Part shown: one piece after another, positions 1 to 14,319 of the stretch
How the letters are laid out: the number at the start of each line of letters is the position of its first letter
Position numbering within the stretch: position 1 is the stretch's first letter
From: Podospora pseudoanserina
Lineage: Eukaryota > Ascomycota > Sordariomycetes > Sordariales > Podosporaceae
NCBI RefSeq assembly: GCF_035222485.1
Contig: NC_085920.1
Span: 6,200,001 to 6,264,000 of the forward strand
DNA: 64,000 nt
Reading direction: 5' to 3'
Notes under the pieces: generated by a model
Seen by the model: the letters and a program-made list of their open reading frames with translations, nothing else
Told to the model about the DNA's origin: nothing
Database searches by the model: none
Translations under genes and position numbers: made by a program

Positions 1-3000
1 ACCAAGACGGGATGACGTCAAGCCTATGCGAAAAAGAATTTGGCGCGTCGGCGCCAGCTCCGAGGATCATGACGGCTCGTAATTTGCTTTTTATTCGAAG
101 GTAGCGAAAAACTCTCTACGTATACGCTTGACTCTACGATAATCTATCCTGCACTATACTTCCAACACGATCTACAATTCGGTCGTTCAAATGAATAGGC
201 GGTGTCTTCTCACGTTCGCTGGTTCGCTCTTCAGGGATGGTCACGCCACGAGAATGATGTTTCTCCACTCGATACAGCTTCGAGGCTCGGTAAAGTCTCG
301 CTCGCTCTTCGGCATAACTTCAAGTTTCTATCGATGGGCCAAATCCTGCTCTTTTCAACACGGCGATGAGGATGTGGGGGAGGTCGAAGATCTTTGCCTG
401 ATGCCATGTTGCACAGATATACGCTTCACATCATGAATCGCTATCAGTGCCCATAGCGGCAACAGCTAAGACTTTCGTTGTAGGACAACCGTTGTTCCAT
501 CAGTATCTCAAACACTCGGATGTGCCAACCGGAGAATACCATTCTCGACGTTTCACAGCGCCGGCAAACATGTTTGGGGCCCTGAAGGGCTGACTCATGC
601 TGTACGCTCGCACTTAAGTGCGAAGTGAACAGTTGCCAGCCACATCGATCGGCAGGCTCTGTTCCCATCTCAGGGTATCTCTTGAGCAGATTACCCCTCA
701 CCTTACGAGTCTCATCTTTACCATTATCCAAAACCACTCAGGTTCATGACACCAATCACGAGGGAGCAAATGGCGTCGCTGGTCCAACTTAGTGTCCTGT
801 AGTGCAGTCCCACAGGCCCTCGTATCGCGCAGATTAGTACTGAACCCCGATCTTAGGTTGCCGTTTCCCCGGTCATCTTCTACAAAGACAATCAAGCAAT
901 TGCCAAGGCCCGTCAACTCATCCCTTGGGCCTGGAGATGCAAGGACATCATGCTCAAGGGGGACAATGCAATATCGACAAGGCTGTGGCGTCCCGCGCCC
1001 TGGGCCAGGATCCGGGGACGGGGACCAGAGATATCGCGACATTGTTATCGTTGTCTCTGGTTTATGGTGGGTACCCTACCCAACTGTTGCAATGCCGAGA
1101 TTCAGGAAGGCACGGGTGAGGCCAAAACGAAACAAGACTTGGTGATATCTACCAGCTTCGGTGGCTCCAATACCGAGCGACCGCCTTATGGTGAGCGTCA
1201 GCAACTGCAACGCTGTCCCCTAATAACGGCGAACAGGAGAACCCCTGGGCGGTGTGAATAGTCTGTCTTAGTCTGACCAACGAAAACGGAAGATGCCGTG
1301 CTACCCTGCTATATTGCCTCCTTCCGATACAGGTATCCCACAAGGCTAAGGATGCGGCCGAGGAATGTGACGATGCTGAACAGGCCAATGACAGGTAACG
1401 ACCCCAGTTTAAGGTAGCCAGCGCTCTCGAAATAGTAGGCTGCCTAGGTCCTGCTTTGCTGAAGCTGAGCTCTTCGCCATGATCCTTCAAGGCGATGCTC
1501 GAGCTATGAGTTTGCCGATACATCTGGGCACTTTCATACGGGGACGGACTCTAACAAAGGGGACAGCAGGATCTGTATCTAGAGGACTTCCCAGTGGGCC
1601 CATAAGCATACCCAAGGCGTGTCTCGAAAAGGGGCATCACCGATCTGATGAGTGACTGATAATTGGGCTGTTTTTACTTGAGAAATACTTTTTTTGATGG
1701 CTTGGTCAGCCAGGCTCAACTCTGTTATTTGGTAACAACATTGTTCCAGTCGGGATTCGGCGAGAGTTGGGCTGTCAACACCGATCCGACTGCTTCTCGC
1801 GCGATTAACAGGGCCCTGGTGCTTGCAAAAGAAGCAGGACGTCTGGTGGACGGGTTTCGGGTCTTCTAGGCTTCTTCCATAGCTTTCAGATGCATCGTGT
1901 CAAGTCGGGATGAAACAGCCAAGCGGTTGATTGGATCGAGTCAAGAACAAGCCCCTCGTCCGCCATGTGGGAAAGCGCATACAATATCTTCCGTTAAGGG
2001 TTCGGAGGTCGGCCTTTGGCACACACGAGCTCCGGGAGGACGACATGGAAAGGCCCCACCCGTACCGAGCCAGCGAAACAGAGAAACCCCCACTAGGGCA
2101 AGCCACTCACAATTCGAATTCGAGAAGCACAGCAGCACATCACCAACCCAACATCACCAACAATCGTCATGAACACCACAAGAGGCATGTCAGACGCACA
2201 AAGGGCAATTGAGCTGCATATCTTCTCAGACACAGCGACAAGTACCGCCGGCGACACATTTCGACAAGAGTATTTGAATTCTTTTTCTCAAATGATATAT
2301 CGACACTACTTCCCAGTTCGGTCGGCTCTCGGTTGCGGGAACACCCTGATCGGAAACATCCCGTATTGTCTCCGACCTTGATCATCCTGGTCTTGTCTGA
2401 TAGCGAGCAAGCACCTCAGACTTCTCCACGTTGGGATCTCCCTTGTCGCCCTGCTTTTCCACTTTCTTTCAATTTCTGGTCTTGGTTAATGGTTTCCCTT
2501 TTTTTTTTTTTTTTTTTTTGGCGTCGATTTGAGGACATCCTGACGAATCGAGCCTCACACGGCAGCGGATCAAATTCCCCTGGCCGCAACGGAGTAATCA
2601 TGTTGAAATGCAGCAGAGTGAAGATCGACGCAGGAGCCAGAGGTAGTGCGGCCGCAGAGGTTCTTTTTGAAGGCCAACAAAGTTGTTGCTGCATGTCATG
2701 AAGAATCTTTTGGCTGGCCCTAACGAGGTGTCCACAGTCTTTTCTACTTGGGAAAAGCATCATGAAGTTTGCGCGCTCTCGGGGATAACTAAGAGACCGA
2801 CTGTTGAGGCCGTTTAAACACCGTCCAATACCACATTAAATCCCCCCACACACACACCCACCACCACGAATACACAAAATCGAACGCCGCAAAGTGATTC
2901 GATCATACAGACAAGGTACTGTACGAACGGTATGATTCCATCCAGAAGAGGTGTTAGACCCGGCGCGTGGGCTTTGCCGGGTACACACACTCAACGAGTA

Positions 3001-3505
3001 CATGAGACCTGCAGACATCGCCTCGCGACAAGAAGTACTTGTGCTCCCAACCCCAGTCCCCAGTCTCGAGTCCCCATGTTCCTCATGCCCCTGTCGGTCC
3101 CCTTGAACCTTGTCAGCATACCTGATGTACCCGTCATCCATGTCATCCATGTCAGTTCACTCACAGCTAAGAGAGGGCCGCGCAGCCCTTCATCTTTATG
3201 TACATTAATAATCCCCTGCTCTCTCCTGCTTCCCTCTGCTTATGCACCCACTCCCCCCTCGTTCTCGAACACTGGTCTTGGCCTCATCCGTGCAAACCAC
3301 CCCGATCTCATATATTATTTCTTCATCCCACCCCCCCCCTCCAGAACTAGCTCACCATTATAAGACCTCATCTTGCCACCATCGTCTTAACACCTTCTCG
3401 GTTCTAGAAGACACGAACTTTGACTTGACAGCTTGACAGCTTGACAACCAATTTCACGGACGACATCAAGCTATTGCCACACAATACCTACACACTCAGC
3501 ATACA
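1..3505. other. Upstream region of the Zn2Cys6 gene, no gene recognised
   Basis: No reading frame here looks like a conserved protein; the open frames are short and overlap on both strands. A run of about 21 T residues lies at 2499-2519. From about 3190 the + strand becomes rich in C and T, with a TATA-like AT patch near 3308-3316 and a C run near 3331-3340. This fits the core promoter and leader of the downstream regulator gene. Several ATGs lie between 2930 and 3300 and could be upstream ORFs if transcription begins that early; the start site is not visible. Confidence 0.5.
3425..3448 (+). repeat. Three tandem copies of an 8-bp unit in the leader of the Zn2Cys6 gene
   Basis: The unit TTGACAGC is repeated at 3425-3432 and 3433-3440, with a third, one-base variant at 3441-3448. 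It ends 57 bp before the proposed ATG, so it probably lies in the 5' leader or core promoter. Its function is unknown. Confidence 0.8.
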
Positions 3506-4715
3506 ATGGACGGCTTACCAACACCACCCAACGAGGACTTCCTCGGTCACAAGAGACACCACACCATCTCCAAGTCAGTCAAGGCCGTTCACAGGACATC
3601 AAAACGCACCAGCTATCACGGCCACCCGCCTTCGCCTGTCCATGACACCCACTCATCACACAGCGGAGATGCCAGACATAAGAGAGTGTGGAAGGCCTGC
3701 GAGAGGTGCAGAATGAAGAAGACCAAGGTTGGTTTCAACTACCTACCAACCTGATCTCTCTTCAGCTATCTGACTAACCACTTTTCAGTGCGACGGAGAG
3801 TTCCCCTGCAAGAGGTGTAAGGACGACGGCCTTGTCTGCACAGCTGGAGTTCGCAAGAAGACCGAGTACAAGCAACTACCGCGCGGTTACGCAGAGGTGC
3901 TCGAGAACACGCAGTTTGCCCTCATTGCTACGGTACACAAGCTTTATGCTATGGTCCGAAACCACCAGACATGGGATCTCGGCGAGCCAGATCTCAACGA
4001 CAGAGGCCAGCCGGTGATTCACAATATTGCGTCCAAACTGGGGTGTATACGACCCAGCGGGGACATGGACCTGCCTCCTCATGCTGTTTTCCCCGAAGAC
4101 GAAGCCGGCCTCACGGAACTTGCCAGACAACTAGAGGAGCAACAGAGGAGAGAAGCCATGGCCGCCCCATTATCCAGCAACGGCACCACCACTTCCATCC
4201 CCCAGAGCCACCACAGTAGACAAAACACGATCGACTCGCGAATCGACGACCGGGCCAGCTCGTCCTCCCCCGAACTCGACCACTCGGACTTTGAGACTAG
4301 CATGGACAACTACCGAAAAGCGACCTTTGGCACCACCACGGGAGCAACCTCAGCGATCACCATGTCACCCGCCAGCCTGTCCTATCACGACTTTGACATG
4401 TCCGGCTGCCCTACGCCTTCGGTGGACGGCAGGTTCCCACCGCACACGACGCAGTCACCTACCTCGGCGGGGAGCATTCCCACCAGTCTGAACTGGCTCA
4501 ACGCGGCAAGGACTTCTTCTACGGCTGTGATGGACGCGCTGGAGTTTACCTCGCAGCCTGCGGCGCACTACGGGGGGTATACGTTGGACATGGACATGCT
4601 TAATCAGAATCTGCTAGAGTCCGCGTTTGGAGTTGGAAGTGGGGTGGGGATGAAGGGGTTGGCTTGTGCGGCGAATCCGGATGTCACGCTTTTGGGGGAA
4701 TGGGGGACACGATGA
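3506..4715 (+). CDS. Zn2Cys6 (GAL4-type) transcription factor
   Basis: Two exons, 3506-3727 and 3789-4715, give 382 residues. The 61-nt intron has a GT donor, an ACTAAC branch site and a CAG acceptor; if retained it ends the protein after eight extra residues. The zinc cluster is complete: Cys65, 68, 75, 81, 84 and 91 in the spacing CX2CX6CX5CX2CX6C, with basic residues RMKKTK in the first loop. The intron falls exactly between Lys74 and Cys75, splitting the zinc cluster between exons. After the cluster comes a block that looks conserved (about residues 95-165, containing YKQLPRGYAEVLENTQFALI), then a Ser/Thr/Pro-rich tail. A nuclear DNA-binding regulator is expected. The usual long fungal middle homology region is absent, so this belongs to a small C6 subfamily. 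I cannot name the orthologue; morphogenesis regulators are one possibility only. The first in-frame ATG in good context was chosen. Confidence 0.92.
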
Positions 4716-5300
4716 TGTACGGGGGGTGTATGGGGGCGATGATGGGTTGAGGATGTGAGTGAGATTGTGGGGAGTGGTGACGGGACTTTTTTTGGGGAAT
4801 TTCGGATGTCATGGGGGTCAGTCAGTCAGGACAAAGGTACAGACGCAAGAGAAGAGAATGCAGATTATCGGGTTTCGGTACACGGGTTGAAAGGGTTTTT
4901 CCATCCATCTAAACTTTTTTGTGAGGGAAGCGGTGGTGCGGCGGGACCGGGGACGGAGACGGGGAGAACCGTTTAGTTTTTGTGTGGATGCATGTATGTG
5001 TGTGTATGTGTGTGCCTGTCAGGGGGGTGTAGGATGTGTGAGGCTGCGGCGGGGGGGGGGTGTTGAGCGGCGGGTTTTTGGGTTTGGCTTACCGTTTCTT
5101 TTTTTTCCTTCTCTACACGGGAGGGACATATGCAACTGTTCGGGTTACCTTGTTTAGAACGTTCGTTTCTGTTGTTTACATATTTATCCTTTTTTTTTAT
5201 TTTTTGGGGTTGGATGGGATAGGTAGGATGGAGTTCACTTGGCGCCTTGTGGGGGTTAGGTAGGGGAGGAGGTATGGTTTGGGTACAAAGGGTTTTAGAC
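4716..5300 (+). other. G-rich 3' flank of the Zn2Cys6 gene
   Basis: The + strand carries many G runs of 3 to 10 bases, including a run of ten G at 5051-5060 and clusters around 4719-4760 and 4930-4970. Between them lies a TG-rich patch at about 4989-5012. This is probably the 3' untranslated region and terminator area. It could form G-quadruplexes in RNA or DNA. Confidence 0.5.
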
Positions 5301-8300
5301 AACACAACAATACTCTTTTTCTTTAATTGTTTTCTCTCTCATTGGAGCCGGTTGTCTTTCTGTTCGGGGTGTGTGTACTTTTGCTGATGGATGGTGGGAC
5401 AAATTGAGGGTTCATTTTTATTACGTTGCAGTGGCTTTTTCGGTCAGAGAGGGCAGGGCTGAGTGTTGGGAGTGGTACCGAGGGGGTTGTGATAGTGAAT
5501 TGAACGATGAATGATGATTACCACGCTTATCCCACCGTATCTTGTGAAGTCAATATCATCACCGAAGTGTTTCAAGATGAACGTGTGGAGGTATCTACTC
5601 GGGTACGTACGAACTGGGGGGGTGGTAAGGCATTTGATTTGCTCCCCCATCTTATCCCGTCCCGTCTTGTGGAATCGTTCTAGAAGAAAAAACTTCCCCG
5701 GTTCCTTACCTACGGTTCATTCCCAGCCACGTTGTACGCTCGGTCGGTTAATCATCCACGTTTCTCTTTTCCACCCGCTCCGGTTCAGTCCACTAGGCTT
5801 CATCCTACCCAAATTGCTTTGTTGCTTAGCGGCTGGGGGGAATGGGAACGCCCACGCTAGAAGACCGGCGACCCCTTCTAGAAGGAGGTTAAAAAGCCAC
5901 TTGAATAAGGCCGAAGCCGCTCAGCGGCGGATGTTTCCAGACGAAGGAGGATTGCAGTGTATAAGGCTCAGGCGAAGCCAAGGTATTGGTCGTCAGGTTG
6001 GGGTGGTCGTCGGAATGTCTCACCCCGCCTCTTGTTTTCTGTTGTGAACGCAGGCGTTGACTGTTGTGCACCGTCGTCTGCCTTGCTTGTACGCTTTGGT
6101 GGGCTGGTAAAGGAACAGAAGGACTCGGTTAATTTAGATTACACGCATCACAGGGGCATGACAGGATTCCGGGTAGGCACTGGACTATTGTTTCTTTTGG
6201 TAACCTAGGTAGGTACGTACCGTGAAGACGAAAGAGACGGGCTGAGATGAAAATGCAGAAAACACCCCGATGGACATCACATAATTTTGATGATGCTGAA
6301 GGACTTTTTTTTTTTTTGTCTGGGATGTTTTCAGGTTTATTTTTTATTTTATTTTTTTTCCTTGGCCAGATCCTTCGTCACACCCCTTCGAATGGCATGC
6401 GTACGGCAACGGCGCGATTGTAGATCCCCGAGCGCCCTTTCCATCACGCTGAAGAAAGGTACGCAGATGCTTCGGTGGTATCCCGCGTCCTTGAGGGAAG
6501 TGATCGTCTTTTTTCTATGTGCCTACATATCTAATCACTGGCGATGTAGGCTTTACATCCGCCCGTCATGTCCCTTGTCTCCCACGCAGTCACATTGTTC
6601 TATCCTGATCTAGATCCCCCTCCCCCACGGGCATGTCATGGCATACCACACACTGTTGACTGACGCATCAACTCTGGGAAAAGATCGACGCTGTCAGATA
6701 AGGCACGTAGATGTTTGTTGTTCGCCCCTGATGCAGATTGAGTTGTAATGGTTGACGGGAGGAGCTAGTGTCGATATCTCCTCAGAGCTCCTTCGGGAGA
6801 GAACCAAGATAGGTTGCCAAATCTGACAAGGGCGGAGGTGCTGGTGGTGCGTGTAGATTAGGCACGTTGAATCACGTTCCTTCTGACGACCTGCAGGACC
6901 TGCATGTGTTGTTTATCTATCTATGTAGGGAGTTGGTTTTACCAACTTAGGGGACTCCGACTGTATCTGATAAATGTTGGTGGGCTGGCTTTTGATAGGA
7001 ACGGCTACTGGAGGTTGGAAGATGAGTGAGATCCTACATCCTACATTCGGTAGACCTACGGCAGAGGAGGGAGATATCTTACGAGAGAAAGAGCTGGTAG
7101 TCCTTCTGTTCGGGTATTGAGAGGGTGGGTACAAGGGCGAAAAAAGGAACATGTGGTGGTAGCTGGTGTTGGTAGGAGCGGTCCCACTATCGATGATACA
7201 ACGCAAGGGTTGGTGATCAATGGTCAGATTGACGAGATAGTTTGGGAGCTTTGCTCTGTAGATCAAGGGTCCATTGGTGGAGGCCTTCGCGAGCCTGCGA
7301 GCCGATGCTACAACGGCCTCGTGGCTCGGGGATCTGTGTATACTGTAGTCACCACAAATCTCATCGCTAGAGCGGTAGAGGGATGAAGCGAGTGAACGAG
7401 CTGTCCAATCAGTTTGGTGACGATTTCAACCCAGCCACCCGGCCGGCCGGCAAGCAACCTAGAAGGGCAGGGTTTTGAGAGCTCCCGTGTATCCTGCTCA
7501 TATCCAGGGTCTTCAATGAAGTAATAGTTGAGCTTCCGTATCCGTAGAAGGCTTCAGAGCCTGGCTGGTGCTTACTGTCTTGCCATGAGTGCGAGAAGCA
7601 GAGACTCAGACAGTGTTACTGCTGCGTTCCAGGCAGATGTCACAAGCATCCAACCTGCCACGCAAGGCTAGAGTACTTTTGTCCACCCGTGTCCGTTGTT
7701 GTATAGGTATCCTGTATGTTGCTCTCGAGTCAAGCGGCGGGACGTGCGTATGCGCCATGATCTACACTGTACGTCTGCGGCCGCTGCTTGTAGAAAGTGC
7801 TGTGCCTGGTAAAACCGAACTGGGATGTGCGTTGTGTATCCTGTGCAGCTCCATCTACACGGATTTGGAACTTTTAGGCTAACCTGCCACTTCAAAGCGT
7901 GTCTTGCTTTCTAGGTAGTATCTATCGTTCAGGTAAGGGAGGGCATGTGTCACTTTGCTACCCGCTGTCAGCAATGCAGAAGCCAAGAAGTTGGTATGCA
8001 CTCGCAATTAATTTGATGGGGGTGTCATCTACGACCTGATAGGATAGGCGGTGTCCTTTTTGTCTCAGCTTAGTAGGTATATGTTCGGTTCGTCTCTGTC
8101 GGGTGCTGTTCTCCCGTTGGCAGGGTTCAAGACATTTTGTCTTCATACAGACCACCCAAGTCAACCTAGGGGTGTGTCTTTACCACATGAGGGAGTGTAT
8201 CGTAGGCACGTGTGGTGATACAATCACAACATCACAGTATCAGTATTGGCCTTACTGTTCCTTCTTTGTACAGAATGTAGGGACAGCATTGTAGCATGTG

Positions 8301-11300
8301 GTACGTACACCGCCTCGTCTTTGATCGATCAACCCTTCTCCAGCGGTTGGCTTTGCGGCGCAGAACGGGCACCGTCGATTTCTGCCGAGAGTAGTCCCGA
8401 AGTGGGAGGATGACTGGACCAGATTCAACTCTGCGGTTGCTGGTGCTGCGAAAAAATGGATGGGGATTTCACAGAAGGATCATAGGCAAATGTTCAGAAT
8501 TCCCGTCCTCGTTTGCCGCGCCCCGTCTCCGCCATGAGGAGAAGTCCCGACCCAAAGGGTTCAGATGTCTCAGCATGGCGTAGCCGATGCTCGTATGTGT
8601 CTGAAAAATGCATACACCCGCACACCAGCTACAGAATAAGCATAATATATGGTTGGTCTATTCTTGCAAGAATGCTTCTTCAGCCTTCGGCTCACCCGAC
8701 CGTTGAGACCCGGGAGGATGGGGAGGAAGCTGTCTGTCCCGTATCAGCGGCAATGACAGAAGTCGACTTGTAGAATCAAATGGACTTCAGAGATCCGTGT
8801 ATATGCACGCTTACCTTCTTGGTCTTGGCCCCATCTTCATAGAATGTCCTTCTTCATTTGGAGGAATGTTTCGGCCACTCGTATAACCTTTCCCACTCAC
8901 GTCAAGGCTCGGCGTCAAGGATGATATGGTTGATATCGCTGCTGTGGTTGAAAAACCTAGCCTCATAATCGGCTGCGGGGTTGAAAGTTGGGGAAGTTAG
9001 TAGATGAGGCGTTGTCATGTTTTTAGAGCAAAGCCACAATCTGCAATTTCCAGCGGACTGGGCAACGATTGGGCGAGCCCGACAAGGGGCCACGCTGGGG
9101 GTCAACGTGGTTTGTTTCCAGCATGCGAAAACCGACGTGAGGTTCTTTTCTACCCCAAGAAGGAAAGATTAACAGTCAGACCAAAGCGTTTGTTCGAGAA
9201 GATTTCTCATCTTTGCAAACATCATAAAGATAGATGGGCCTTGGGGTTCAAGGCCGGACCAACAGCAGGTCTTGTCACCGCTGTCGTGGTACCCTAGAGC
9301 GCAAGTTCCTTAATCGCCGGTTTTATTTCCACCCAGTGATCGCTATTGGACGCAGTTCGCGGGACCACAGAACTCGGACTCCTTTCGTCGTCGGTGTCTC
9401 AATCCGGTAGGCGCTCACCTCCACCATCTATTACGAAACTGTGCTCCATACCAAGCTCGCCCAGGGTCGCTCGCTAGGCTGAGATGTCACGATGTCCGCA
9501 CCTGGAGGCCGAACGGAAAACGGAGTGGTTGATCGACCCGGAGCTCCGATGCCGAGAAGTCGACGGACTTGAAGAAACAACGGGGATGGCCCCACAACGG
9601 GCGCCGATTCGATCCTAGTTTCGATCCCAGCAAAAGAAAAGTGAAGCTAGCAAGCATGCTTAGCGGTCCCGTTTTAGCGGCGGGTTTCAACGTCTTGTTC
9701 GAGAATGATTGTCTTGGCTCGATACCAACCTTCATCCTACATCGCCAGCGGCGAGGCAGAAGGGGATGCCGTGTGCTGAAGTGAGTGCGCGCAAAAACGG
9801 TTGGTTTCCTCAATCATGACATCTTCAAGATGACATGTTTTCGGCAAGGCTGCCGAATAGGTTTATGTCCCACGCCAGTCACTCCCACATAAGCCCGCTG
9901 CCTATCTCTGCCGAGTGCTGGTTGCGTTTCAGGGTGAGGTGTGTAACGTGCTTCAAAAGGCGTCGGCCTCGCTCATGATGCACAAGGCTCGACCGCCGAT
10001 AAGCATGTTGGATCAGCGGGGGCTCAACAGCGCCAACAAGGAGGGTGACGGAAAACCAGCGAAATTGTAAAAAGATCTTGGCATCATCAGGTGGGGGACC
10101 ACAGCAGAAGTGCCCGACCCTTGAGCTCGGTGTGTTTGGGAGCCTGTGCTGCAGTGATGCGGCGGCATGAGAAGTTTGTGTAGACAGATGGAAGATATTG
10201 CCAAGATATCAGTTGATAGCTAGCAGAGCAACCCAAGCCAATATGACAAGCCGTGGTAATCCAGCTCACGGTCGACACTGATGTGACAATATTTGGGCCT
10301 CATGTTGCCAACGACCGAAGAATGATTTCAGCGAAGGACGAGATAATAGAGGCTTATACCTAGTCATGCTGCAGAGAACGGCGGTAAGCTGATGCCTCGA
10401 AAATAAACTCACTGTTGGCGCAATGATCGCCCACGGGTCCAGATCTCGCTTACCGGGAGAATGAGTTGGTGGAAGATCCATATCCATAGGGCTCAAGACA
10501 CACGTCAGTAAGCAATTACTGATGGGTGTGAGCTGCTCTTTTCAGCAATGGCCAAGGTCCCCTTCGTCCGCATTTGGAATGAAGGCAATAAGAGAGCACT
10601 CCTTGTCATGTTGAACAACAGTCAGCCTCACGGAGTTTTGAGCGGCCCAACAACCGCCCCCGCTTCAACGTACCTATCGTCAAACCCCGTAGGACCCTTT
10701 GCCTTCGGTGCGCTTGATTCAATGCAGAAGAGGTCTTGGAAGAAACTCGGCAGTTCATACTGTCTATTCCAATAGGTGGGTAGATAATACTCGGCGTAAA
10801 GCAACCCACTCCAACCTCCTCACGACGAACACAAAGCCGCCCGTCAAGACCATCCACTAATCTAGCTTCAGTCAGCGTCGCTGCCCTCGGGCGAATTCAC
10901 CACCTTCCATCACGGCAGTCATTCCTCGACGACCTCGTAGCAAGTCATTTCCTCACTGTGCTGGCGGCGACGGAACATATACTCCGCGATTGTGACCCTG
11001 CCAATATCAATAGCTTTGCAGATCTTGTCCTCTCTTGTCCCGTCCTGAATCCATATCTCTCAGTGAACCTCCCGACTCAAACGCGTGGGTGCCTTCACTA
11101 TCGTAGGATGTGCGAGGAAGATATATTGGTGGTTGTTGGGCCATGGCACGTTGTTATCTAATGCTGATGCAAGCAGATGTGGTTGTAAGTGGGCCGTCTG
11201 GTTTGCGTTGTTGTTGAGCCATGGCTGTCACTATTCGCCTCATCAGTATTCTCGGTGCATCCGCTCTCGTCCCTCATAAGGAGCCGAGCCTAAAGTGAAG

Positions 11301-14300
11301 TGTAAGAAGGGGAACCCGCTCGAGATTGCTGTGCCCTCTTGTGATTCGCGACCTGGGCGGTGAAGCTGCAACCGAAGGAAGGGCTGTCGAATGGTGCCGA
11401 TGGCAGTATTGAGTGTTCTGACAAGACGGAGCTCTCGATTTGTCCCGTCTACCCGCCTGCCGGATGGCTGGTCGCCGTCCGGGCGAGGATGTCGGGGGTG
11501 TCGTGACGTCGGGGGAGGGACGTGACTTGCATTGCGTGCTCGGGCCTGCTAAAGGATCTGGTTGCTTCCAGAAATCCCATAGGAGCTGGGGGTGGGATGA
11601 AAAGGTACCTTCGCGACCCGGCCCGTCATCCAGCGAATCATCAACACACCCCTTCTCGAGCTCCCAGGAGCGGTGTCGGTGCCATCGAGGTTCTTAGCTT
11701 ACATCCCACGCTCTTGATCTGCTATCCGCTCCCGTCGAGATGTGGCTTCTCACCAGCGCAGGACAGCCGGAGCATCGAAATGTATGGGTACGGCCCGTTC
11801 GTTGGATCACAGTGTGTGCTCTTCTAAGCTGTAGAGGAGCCACGTCTGTCAGCCAATGCCGGTTAGTGCAAGTCGCAATCCCGAAGAAGATCGCACCACG
11901 AAAGCTGTCTGGGATGCGCTAGCCACTTACCCAGTGTTCTCTGATTATCTCGCTATTGGTCATAGTTGACCTGCGGTCTCGGTGTAATTGTTCCCTATCA
12001 GTCGGGCAATGAGGGTAAGCTGCTTTATCGCAGCTCTTGTCCATGCAGAAACAAAGGTACCACCCTTACTGCCCATATTGCACGTTTGATGAAACGTAAA
12101 CCCGCCGATCAATCCCTGAACAGGTCGTTCGAAGGAGTCTAGAAAGGTTCTTTTCGAGTGCCGAATCTCGTGTCAAACACAAAAGGACCGGCAATATCGT
12201 CCTTCAGACTTCTGCCAAGCCATTTTGGCGAGCAGTGCGGGCACCGGGCTGGGTGGCTGGCCACGGTGGGTGGTGGTGTGTGGTGGCATGACGAAGGCCG
12301 GACTCCTTTCCGGACGGAGCATCCTCTTCTGGACATTGCTCCTGGATGGGCGCAGAGCTGACAGGTTGAGCGGTTCGGACAACTGCCGACGGGAGGGCTA
12401 GCTCGCCAACTAACAACAAGCTTAAGTCAACTCTCGTTCCAACGGTAGTGCTGCGTACCTGTCGATGGTATGGACGGGCATGGCTTCGAGGGATTTGTGA
12501 ATATGGATATTTTGGACATGGCGCTTTTCCCAAAGCGAATCACGCGAATCAATTTTCGACGCAGTTGACACCCCCAGCCATGTGCTTAGGTGGCGCTTTC
12601 CTTATCAATGAACTACCAGTCCGGAGCCGGAGCGTTTTCGCAAGGTCACCAAACCCGTGCCTCGTTATCCCGTTCTATCTCCGCCATTACCATCTCCTAC
12701 AAACCGTGAGAAAACACCAGCAGTGAAACACCTTTGACGGCGACGACGGGAAGCTTCTAAATTAAATGTCGCACATAACCTTCTTTTCACACAGAACAGA
12801 ACACACTCGCCGCCCATCATCACCAATGTCACAGTAAGCTGCAGCTAGCTCTCTTCAGCAACAACAACAACAACAACAACAACAACAACTACAACCAAAT
12901 ATTGAAGCCCGAGAGTCTGGGTTGGTGTATCTGTGATACCCACCATAATCTGATCTCCGGACGGTATTCCGTTGCTTCGCTGACCACCATCGCCACCAAT
13001 CACCTCCCTTCCGATACCACCCTCTCCAGGACCCTGAACTCTTCAGACCGCCGAATCGATCTACACTTCCCCTACTCTGCAGCAACGCCCAGCCTTTTCT
13101 TTCTTGCACAGGTCAACTTGATTAGGGCTACTGTGCCTGTTGAGCCTCGTCTTTAAACGGCCACCCACCAGTAGTCAACGCAGTAAAAAGCCACATAACC
13201 AAGGTTAAACATCCATGCCCAATCCTTTGCCCCGCCCGTAAACCGGCTGCGGTCGCCGACAACGGGCATTGGGGCGAACCGCAGAATCAGCACAGCATCC
13301 GTCCAAAGCCCATCATCCTCTTGCCAACATTGCAGCACACACACCCCTATCCGAAGGGGTTCCGGCCAGCCGGCCGGGGAGGCAGTGCTCTGCACCATGG
13401 CGGGTCCCTCTCTTCCATCCCATACTGTCTCTTCCCCCATCCATCTGATATCCGACTATCCCTGTTTCTGTCCCTACATGTCAAATCTGACGGATGATAA
13501 CAGACGACAGCCTTACAGAAATTCTCACAGAAGTTTCTTTTTGTGAGTGTGTGTGTGGCCTTCTATATGCAAGCCACCTCATCATCTCACCACTCTGTTT
13601 TTGTTGTTCTCCGGCTCCGATTGACGACTACGGAGAATAAAATCCTAGCGGGGGAGAGGGGAAAGTTTGTACGACTACCTTTTGGGAACCAACGAGAGGT
13701 TTGTGTTAGGGTAGTGGGTTCTCAGTACCTGGATTGGGAATACAAACCCGGTGTTTGGGAAGGGGGATGGTATGATGGCGGCGGTGGTGGGACATAGGTG
13801 GAGGTGTTCATCCCATGCTGGGGAGTAAAGGTAGAGATTGTAGAGAATGGTGGGGATAGGATGATCGTGCTCCTGAGGGGAAACGTAACACGGTGCTGAG
13901 GTGTCGAGAGGATCTGAGTCGGCAGGGCTGGCAAGGGAAACCCGGAAAAAGCCTCAGAGTTAATTAAATGTTAAAACTGAACTTTGTAGGAATCAGCGCG
14001 ATGTAACGGGAGGGGAGCTGTGGGAATTGAGATTGTTAGTTGGGATGTAGGAATGTATTGAAGTGAAGATGGATTTGGTCTCCGGGGCCGGTTGTTGCGG
14101 TGATGCAAATGGGACTGCAGAGTTGCTGTTGATGTTGATGTCGTTTAGGCCCCTATTCGAGTTGATTCCAATGTGATTCAAGGTTGTTGAACGGAGCGGG
14201 CGGAAGAAACTGTGCTTGTGTTTTCATGAAAATGCGTACGGCATGTTGTGCGTATACGTCTGCCTCTGCAATTAGCATGTCCTGCCGCTCGGAAGAGTAC

Positions 14301-14319
14301 CTATTTGGCTTAAATCGTG
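5301..14319. other. Long stretch without a recognisable gene
   Basis: The base composition is ordinary, with no sign of the AT-rich decay left by RIP. The open frames are short, lack conserved motifs and appear at similar density on both strands. Local features are a T run at 6305-6317, a CCGG-rich patch at 7440-7453 and a CAA microsatellite at about 12859-12889. I see no coding exon chain that I would defend. The region may hold regulatory DNA or non-coding transcripts. Confidence 0.5.
12859..12889 (+). repeat. CAA trinucleotide microsatellite
   Basis: About ten uninterrupted CAA units, read as AAC in another phase. It sits in non-coding sequence, and the same stretch reads as poly-Cys in one minus-strand frame, which is an artefact. 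Confidence 0.9.
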
